Notes under the pieces: model-generated | Database searches by the model: none | What the model was told of the DNA's origin: nothing | Seen by the model: the letters and a program-made list of their open reading frames with translations, nothing else | Shown: in pieces, positions 8,077-13,168 of the stretch | Layout of the letters: each line of letters opens with the position of its first letter | How positions within the stretch are numbered: position 1 is the stretch's first letter | Made by a program: the position numbers and the translations under genes | Origin: Prevotella sp. | GTDB lineage: Bacteria; Bacteroidota; Bacteroidia; Bacteroidales; Bacteroidaceae | Reading direction: 5' to 3' | Assembly (NCBI GenBank): GCA_021636625.1 | Contig: JAJWLX010000081.1 | Coordinates: 1-13,168, forward strand | DNA length: 13,168 nucleotides

Positions 8077-8892
8077 ATGAGACAGTTATTATTAATTATT
8101 AGTATTTTTTTGTGCCAGCTAGGCTATGCTCAGACTGCTCACGACAAGGTTCTGACGGACATCCAGTATAAGACAACTAAGGATGCCTACGTAAAGGAGC
8201 GTTGTAAACTGGATATCTATTACAATGATACCTTGAAGAATTGTCCGGTCGTAGTATGGTATCATGGTGGTGGACTTACCAGCGGTAGCAAACAGTTGCC
8301 TTCTAAGTTGGTGAATAAAGGTATGGTTGTTATTGGTGTCAATTACCGATTGTTGCCAAAGGTCAAGGTGGATGAGTGCTTGGATGACTGTGCAGCAGCT
8401 TTGGCTTGGGCATTCAAGAATGTAGCTAAATATGGTGGAGATGCAGTTAAGATCTTCGTGTCTGGTCATTCTGCAGGAGGGTACATTACAGCCATGCTTG
8501 GACTCGACAAGAGTTGGCTGGCACGTTATGATATAGATGCAAATCGTATTGCCGGCTTGATTCCGTTTAGCGGTCAGATGATTAGTCATTTCTCATATCG
8601 TCAGATGAATGGCATCGGAAACCTTCAGCCAATGATTGATAAGTATGCACCATTGTTCCATGTCAGAAAAGACGCCTCTCCGTTGGTACTGATTACTGGT
8701 GATAGAGACATCGAACTGTTTGGAAGATATGAAGAGAATGCCTATATGTGGCGTATGATGAAGCTGGTCGGACATCAGAATACAACTCTTTATGAGATTG
8801 GAGGACATGGTCATGGACCAATGGGTGATCCTGCTTATCATATTCTTTTGGAATCAGTAAAAAGAATACTAGGCAATCCATATAGTTATTAG
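8077..8892 (+). CDS. Secreted alpha/beta-hydrolase esterase (BD-FAE / carboxylesterase type)
   Basis: A serine esterase predicted to remove acyl groups, such as acetyl or feruloyl, from a glycan in the periplasm. Residues 1-18 are a Sec signal peptide ending GYA, without a convincing lipobox. The fold markers are in order: oxyanion-hole HGGG at 63-66, nucleophile elbow GHSAGG with Ser132, an acid in GDRD (Asp209 or Asp211), and a C-terminal histidine in GGHGHG (His244 or His246). Length 271 fits the single-domain Bacteroidota feruloyl/acetyl esterase family. The ATG lies 2 bases after the SusD stop, so translation is probably coupled and the enzyme is made together with the transporter. It is the last gene before the terminator at 8948. 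Alternatives are a general carboxylesterase or a peptidase-like hydrolase, but the PUL setting favours a carbohydrate esterase. The exact acyl group is unknown. Confidence 0.88.
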   Translation: MRQLLLIISIFLCQLGYAQTAHDKVLTDIQYKTTKDAYVKERCKLDIYYNDTLKNCPVVVWYHGGGLTSGSKQLPSKLVNKGMVVIGVNYRLLPKVKVDECLDDCAAALAWAFKNVAKYGGDAVKIFVSGHSAGGYITAMLGLDKSWLARYDIDANRIAGLIPFSGQMISHFSYRQMNGIGNLQPMIDKYAPLFHVRKDASPLVLITGDRDIELFGRYEENAYMWRMMKLVGHQNTTLYEIGGHGHGPMGDPAYHILLESVKRILGNPYSY

Positions 8893-8947
8893 TTTTAATG
8901 ACCTGTTGTGAAACACGTATAAGTTTAATTCATACTAAAGTACTAGA

Positions 8948-8975
8948 GGGGGATGAAGAGTTCATCCCCCTTTTT
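8948..8975 (+). terminator. Intrinsic terminator of the SusCD-esterase operon
   Basis: GGGGGATGAA (8948-8957) pairs perfectly with TTCATCCCCC (8961-8970) around the loop GAG, followed by TTTTT (8971-8975). The stem is 10 bp and GC-rich at its base. The T-run is on the plus-strand side only. It lies 55 bases after the esterase stop and 5 bases from the stop of the convergent regulator gene. On the minus strand the stem is followed by CTCTAGTA, so it is probably weaker in that direction. Confidence 0.9.
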
Positions 8976-8980
8976 ACTGT

Positions 8981-11900
8981 TTAGCTTTTGCTTTCTTTGT
9001 CCTTTTTATATTCAGAAGGCAATATGCCAAATTCTTCTTTAAAGAATTTACTGAATTGTTTCGGTGACATACCCACTTCATATGCAATCTGGGAAATGTT
9101 TTCCTGGCTTTGGTCCAAAAGCTGCTTTCCTCTTTTGATTCTGAGTATTCGGATAAGTTCTATAGGTGATTTTCCAGTAATACTCATAAGTTTCTTGTAT
9201 AAATGACCTCGGCTCAATCCAACACAGGCACTTAAGTCTTCTACCGACAGCTCTTCGTTATTCATATTATCTTCGATATACTTGATGAGATTTTTCATCA
9301 GTTTCTCATCTAAAGAGCTAACCGTTATTTCTGAAGGCGAAATGTCCATCGTATTGCTTTTGATATGGTTGTTCTGCGTCCATTCAAGAATCTTATTTAT
9401 TCTCAGGATGAGAATATCCATATTGAAAGGTTTCGTGATATATTCGTCTGCGCCATCTTTAAGACCTTCTAAAATATGCTCTTCTGTGGTTTTTGCCGTA
9501 AGCAAGATAATCGGGATGTGTGAGAACCTAATGTCATTCTTCACCTGATGGCACAATTCTAATCCATCCATGACTGGCATCATGATGTCTGAAATGATGA
9601 TGTTGATATTCTCCTTTTCCATCACTTTGAGAGCCTCTTGGCCATTACTTGCTTGTTGAATGCAATATAGGTCTTTTAACGAACGAGCTACAAAATGCCT
9701 GAAATCTTCATTATCTTCTACCAGCAGAATACATGGCTTGGACGACATGCTATCTAATGTTGGCATATGTGTTGAATGCTGTTCGCTGTTAGTATTTATT
9801 TGTTCTGTGTATTGTCTTGCCATACAGTGAGTGATAGGAATGGTGATGGTGAAAATACTACCATGTGGCATATTATTGCTTACTGCAATGTTACCATGAT
9901 GAAGGGTCACGTACTCTTTGACAATATGGAGTCCTATTCCGTTTCCTATATAGGTATTTATATTCTGTTCTTGATAGAATCTATCAAAAATCTTAGGCTT
10001 GTTTTCATCTTTGATGCCGATGCCTGTATCCCTGATTTGTATCTTGATAAATTCTCTTCCTGCAGACTCGGACTTTTGTATCTCTACCTCAACTTTTCCT
10101 TTCTCTACATTATATTTGTAGGCGTTAGATAGCAAATTGAGAAGGATACGTTGTATCTTTTTCTTATCAAAGTCCATTTCTATGTTCTCTCCATGAGTTA
10201 TGACTTCGAGAGAGATACCCTTGCCTTCATTCAGAGGTTTGAAAGATTGGCAAATCTCTGTGATAAAGTTGGTGATAGAGCCATAGGAAGGGACGTATTT
10301 GTCTTGTTGTTGGTCCAGCTTTCGGAAGTCTAACAATTGCGTTACTTCCGATTTGAGAATCTCGACATTCTTTTTCATAAGAACTAAATCTTCTGCAAGA
10401 TCTTTTTGTTTATTGTTCTTGAGTACCTTTTCCAAAGGTATGGTTATGAGAGAAAGAGGTGTTTTCAAATCATGGCTGACATTAGTGAAGAATCTCATTT
10501 TAGCCTCATTCACTTCTTCATGATGCTTGCGTGCTAATCTTTTTTGCTTTCTAATGAGATTAAGTTGATACTGTCTGTAAAAGTAGTAACTACTCATCAA
10601 AAGAATAAGTGTATATAAGCAAAATGCGTAAGAAGACAACCAAAATGGTGCCTTTATATGAATATAGAGCGTAGAAGGACTGATATTAAGTCCTAAATTG
10701 TTCTTTACTCTCACTTCTAATTGGTATTTTCCATACGCCAGTTGGTTGAAATTGATTCTGTTGCCATCTAAATCTGTCCAATCGTCCTTTTTGTTGAGCC
10801 GATATTGATATTTAAGCTTATGTTCGTTTCCATAATTCATGGTTGAAACATCTATAGCAAAATAATGGTCTGAATATTTTAATTCAATTCCTTTAAGCAT
10901 ATATAAACTTTTATTAAGCACGATTCTCCCATTACGCATAGGTTCACCTGTTCTGACAATTTCGTTTGCAATGCGTAAGTCTGTAAAAATAACTTTTGAC
11001 TTTTTGCGGAAATTGTTTGTAGTATCATTGGGCTTAAAAGCAAGGAGTGCACCTGTACCGCCAACCAGAATAGTTCCGTCTGTGGTGCGTATCATGCTTC
11101 TTGGAGTAAATGTAATATTTCCAAGACCATCTATGTCTGTATATGGATAGCAACAATAATTAAGTTCACCTTGTACTGAGTCTTGTGATATCAGTACGTG
11201 TGTGATGCCATTTGCCGTTGAAGCCCAAATATTGTGCTGTAAGTCTTCTATTATGCCTAGAACGTGCTGATGAGACAATCCATCCTGAGTTGTCAGTTTG
11301 GTAAGCTTTTTACTATTCTTGTTGTATATAAACATTCCATTCTGGGTGCCAATCCAGATTAGCCCTCTGCTGTCTTCCAATACACATTCAATGTATTCTT
11401 CGGCAAAAGGCTGTTTGCCATTTGTTGTGAAGGGTGATAATTTTTTACTTTTAATATCTAAAACGTATAAACCATATGATGTGGCAATCCATAAGTCTTT
11501 ACTTCCCTGATTACTTAAATCTGTGATGCTGTTGGTTTGTAGATTAGAATTACTTCTGTTGTATTGAACAAACTGTTGATGAGTTGTGTACCCAATGACA
11601 CCATTCATGTTTGAAGCAAACCAAATAGTACCTTCGGGGTCGCATATTATCTTTTTTACATGGTTGATAGGGGAATTGGTAATTGAAGTGTTGGGATACA
11701 GGAATGGAAAGAAACGATTGTTGTTCAGCAAGAAGATTCCCTGCTTATAGGTTCCTAACCAAACATTCCCCATTTGGTCTGAAAAAGAACTGATAATAAA
11801 ATTGGATCCCAAATTACAGTTGGTATTGTTATATACAGTTGTACCTTTGCCAAAGTTCCATTTTATGAGTCCTTTTCCGTCGGTTCCTAACCAGATGTTA

Positions 11901-12946
11901 TTATGATAATCTTGAAAGATGCAGGTAATGTCTTCTTCTGTATTAATAGGGTAAGTCTTGAATGTGAGCTTGTTGAGTTGCTGATAACATACTCCTTCTC
12001 TTCCTGTTCCTATCCAAATAATGCCAGCATCATCTTTATAGAGGGAGCAGATGTGGTTACTTGTCAAAGATGATGTGGAAGTTGCATCCTTTTGGATGTG
12101 TTCTGTCTGAAAATTAAAGCCATTGACCTTATAGATACCAGCATTGGTAGCTATCCAGATAACTCCATCTTCATCGTCCATAATTTGTGTAATGGTACAA
12201 TCCTTGGTCTCTTTATTGGCTGGAATCTGTATTTCTTTATAGTTTGTAGTGTTATAACAATGAAAGCTTGGCAGGTTAGGATTATATATCCATAAACGAT
12301 TAAAGCTATCCATATATAGACTGATTGATTCAGTAATGGTATATGGGTAATAAAAGGCCTGGGTTAATTTACCATTTGATTTATTCAAGATTTTGATATT
12401 GCCTTTCTTATCCATTAGGTAAACCTTTTTGTTTCTGTTGCAAAATGACGAGAGAATGACGTCTTGATGCACAGGATAAGTTGTTAAATGAGAATTGGCA
12501 AAATTGTAATAGTATGTATGTTTATCTGACCAGCACCAGAGGTTCTTGTCAGAATCGATTTGAAGTTCCTTGATTTTCTCATGGATACCGATTGTTTTCA
12601 GGCGCAAACTGATATTGTCGTTTAATTGATCTTTTTCCGCTTCATAATAGTACCAGTTTGCTTTTCCCTTTATCCAAATTGTGTTGGATGCATCTACTGC
12701 TACAAACAGAAAATTAGTTTCCTTCTTTGTGTTGTAGTGATGGATTTGATAACCGTCATATCTGTAGAGTCCGTTTCTAGTTGCAAACCACATAAATCCA
12801 TAGCGGTCTTTTGTTATGGACTGAATACGGTTGGATGATAGACCTTGTTTTGCGTTTATTGTATAGAAATTGATAGTGTTCTCTGCATGTATGTGCCAAC
12901 AAGTAAGCAGCAGAAGAAGAACTAATAAAGAAAGACTTTTTTTCAT
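8981..12946 (-). CDS. Hybrid two-component system regulator (HTCS: sensor kinase, receiver and AraC-type DNA-binding domain)
   Basis: A one-protein inner-membrane sensor and transcription activator of the kind that controls many Bacteroidota PULs. Start M at 12946 is chosen because MKKSLSLLVLLLLLTCWHIHA is a signal peptide; the in-frame ATG at 13003 would add 19 residues in front of it. Numbering from this start (1321 residues), the periplasmic part (about 22-685) is a two-bladed-repeat propeller with motifs such as IWIGTGREG, IWLGTDGKG, VWLGTYKQG and IWIGTQNG. A Y_Y_Y beta-sandwich (about 695-757) and one membrane helix (about 770-792) follow. The HisKA domain has FFTNVSHDLKTP with His825. 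The ATPase domain has NLLSNAYKYN (Asn941), DTGIGI and GNGIGLHIV. The receiver has ISDIMMPVMDG with Asp1120, and KPF with Lys1172. The last 100 residues are an AraC-type double helix-turn-helix. All key residues are intact. It likely senses an oligosaccharide produced in the periplasm and activates the convergent operon. Confidence 0.96.
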   Translation of the reverse strand: MKKSLSLLVLLLLLTCWHIHAENTINFYTINAKQGLSSNRIQSITKDRYGFMWFATRNGLYRYDGYQIHHYNTKKETNFLFVAVDASNTIWIKGKANWYYYEAEKDQLNDNISLRLKTIGIHEKIKELQIDSDKNLWCWSDKHTYYYNFANSHLTTYPVHQDVILSSFCNRNKKVYLMDKKGNIKILNKSNGKLTQAFYYPYTITESISLYMDSFNRLWIYNPNLPSFHCYNTTNYKEIQIPANKETKDCTITQIMDDEDGVIWIATNAGIYKVNGFNFQTEHIQKDATSTSSLTSNHICSLYKDDAGIIWIGTGREGVCYQQLNKLTFKTYPINTEEDITCIFQDYHNNIWLGTDGKGLIKWNFGKGTTVYNNTNCNLGSNFIISSFSDQMGNVWLGTYKQGIFLLNNNRFFPFLYPNTSITNSPINHVKKIICDPEGTIWFASNMNGVIGYTTHQQFVQYNRSNSNLQTNSITDLSNQGSKDLWIATSYGLYVLDIKSKKLSPFTTNGKQPFAEEYIECVLEDSRGLIWIGTQNGMFIYNKNSKKLTKLTTQDGLSHQHVLGIIEDLQHNIWASTANGITHVLISQDSVQGELNYCCYPYTDIDGLGNITFTPRSMIRTTDGTILVGGTGALLAFKPNDTTNNFRKKSKVIFTDLRIANEIVRTGEPMRNGRIVLNKSLYMLKGIELKYSDHYFAIDVSTMNYGNEHKLKYQYRLNKKDDWTDLDGNRINFNQLAYGKYQLEVRVKNNLGLNISPSTLYIHIKAPFWLSSYAFCLYTLILLMSSYYFYRQYQLNLIRKQKRLARKHHEEVNEAKMRFFTNVSHDLKTPLSLITIPLEKVLKNNKQKDLAEDLVLMKKNVEILKSEVTQLLDFRKLDQQQDKYVPSYGSITNFITEICQSFKPLNEGKGISLEVITHGENIEMDFDKKKIQRILLNLLSNAYKYNVEKGKVEVEIQKSESAGREFIKIQIRDTGIGIKDENKPKIFDRFYQEQNINTYIGNGIGLHIVKEYVTLHHGNIAVSNNMPHGSIFTITIPITHCMARQYTEQINTNSEQHSTHMPTLDSMSSKPCILLVEDNEDFRHFVARSLKDLYCIQQASNGQEALKVMEKENINIIISDIMMPVMDGLELCHQVKNDIRFSHIPIILLTAKTTEEHILEGLKDGADEYITKPFNMDILILRINKILEWTQNNHIKSNTMDISPSEITVSSLDEKLMKNLIKYIEDNMNNEELSVEDLSACVGLSRGHLYKKLMSITGKSPIELIRILRIKRGKQLLDQSQENISQIAYEVGMSPKQFSKFFKEEFGILPSEYKKDKESKS

Positions 12947-12978
12947 GTAATTTGCAGATAATAAAGTTTTTAGTGTAT

Positions 12979-13021
12979 AGAAAGAGTATGAACTATATCT
13001 CATACTCTTTCTTTATTTTTT
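12979..13021. other. Perfect 13-bp hairpin with plus-strand T-run, upstream of the HTCS gene
   Basis: AGAAAGAGTATGA (12979-12991) pairs perfectly with TCATACTCTTTCT (13000-13012) around an 8-base loop. On the plus strand it is followed by TTA and six Ts (13016-13021), the form of an intrinsic terminator. Both flanking genes are on the minus strand, where the stem is followed by ATACACTAAAAAC and not by Ts. It lies between the stop of the gene at 13029 and the HTCS start, so it could end antisense transcripts, shape the HTCS leader, or be an operator. No clear TAnnTTTG promoter for the HTCS is visible in this 82-base gap. Confidence 0.6.
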
Positions 13022-13028
13022 AACTATT

Positions 13029-13168
13029 TTACTTTGCGTTAATTTCCTTGAGTAAGCGGTCTGCGTGTCCCCACTTATCCATCAGGTAGAGCACGTAGCG
13101 AATATCTACACCGATGCAGCGAGCCAGGCGCTTGTCGAAGTTGATGTCAGAGCTGAGGCTGTCCCAGT
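13029..13168 (-). CDS. 3' end of an unidentified protein gene (partial)
   Basis: On the minus strand an open frame runs from the window edge for 45 codons to TAA (complement of 13029-13031). The readable tail includes INFDKRLARCIGVDIRYVL and YLMDKWGHADRLLKEINAK, which looks like a soluble, helical C-terminus. I do not recognise the family. Its GC content (33 of 60 bases in 13081-13140) and third-position C/G preference resemble the GH2 gene and differ from the AT-rich HTCS beside it, suggesting a resident chromosomal gene. It is co-directional with the HTCS and lies 82 bases upstream of it, so read-through into the regulator is possible. Confidence 0.75.
   Translation of the reverse strand, partial: WDSLSSDINFDKRLARCIGVDIRYVLYLMDKWGHADRLLKEINAK

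Noticed and set aside
12947..13003. Upstream ATG at 13003 as the HTCS start
   Set aside because: It would place 19 residues before a perfect signal peptide beginning at 12946, and the ATG lies inside the right arm of the hairpin at 13000-13012.
1..13168. CRISPR array, tRNA/rRNA genes, insertion sequences, integrase or attachment sites
   Set aside because: No regularly spaced repeats, no tRNA or rRNA pieces, no transposase or recombinase frame, and no terminal inverted repeats were seen. The cassette idea rests on composition alone.

Overview
The window looks like chromosomal DNA of a gut or oral Bacteroidota, most likely Prevotella/Segatella. The reasons are a SusC/SusD-like pair, a hybrid two-component system (HTCS) regulator, promoters of the form TAnnTTTG, AT-rich leaders that mostly lack Shine-Dalgarno sites, and a SusD-like lipoprotein with acidic residues just after the lipid-anchored cysteine. 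The genus is inferred from style; no marker gene is present.

Layout: (1) bases 2-55 hold the last 17 codons of an unidentified plus-strand gene, followed by a small hairpin and a strong intrinsic terminator. (2) A TAnnTTTG promoter directly behind that terminator serves a 908-residue secreted family GH2 glycoside hydrolase (262-2988). (3) A 193-bp gap carries a 70-bp dyad-symmetric element and a second TAnnTTTG promoter. (4) A tight plus-strand operon follows: SusC-like TonB-dependent transporter (3182-6379), SusD-like lipoprotein (6404-8074) and a secreted serine esterase of the BD-FAE/carboxylesterase type (8077-8892). It closes with a clear terminator at 8948-8975. (5) A convergent HTCS gene (8981-12946, minus) fuses a periplasmic propeller sensor, histidine kinase, receiver and AraC-type DNA-binding domain. 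(6) Upstream of the HTCS lie a perfect 13-bp hairpin and the 3' end of an unidentified minus-strand gene (13029-13168).

Together this is a compact polysaccharide utilization locus (PUL). The inferred flow is as follows. The SusD-like lipoprotein captures a glycan at the surface and the SusC-like porin imports it with TonB energy. In the periplasm the esterase removes acyl groups (acetyl or feruloyl) and the GH2 enzyme removes a beta-linked terminal sugar. The HTCS senses a liberated oligosaccharide in the periplasm and activates the operon, probably through the dyad element upstream of susC. The substrate cannot be named from sequence alone. No endo-acting glycanase, SusE-like surface glycan-binding protein or inner-membrane transporter is present, so the ligand may be a short acylated oligosaccharide released by other bacteria or by enzymes encoded elsewhere.

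Base composition changes along the window. Hand-counted 60-base samples give 53% GC in the GH2 gene and 55% in the right-end partial gene, but 33% in SusC, 40% in SusD, 38-52% in the esterase and 37% in the HTCS. The SusCD-esterase-HTCS block may therefore be a cassette inserted between older genes.
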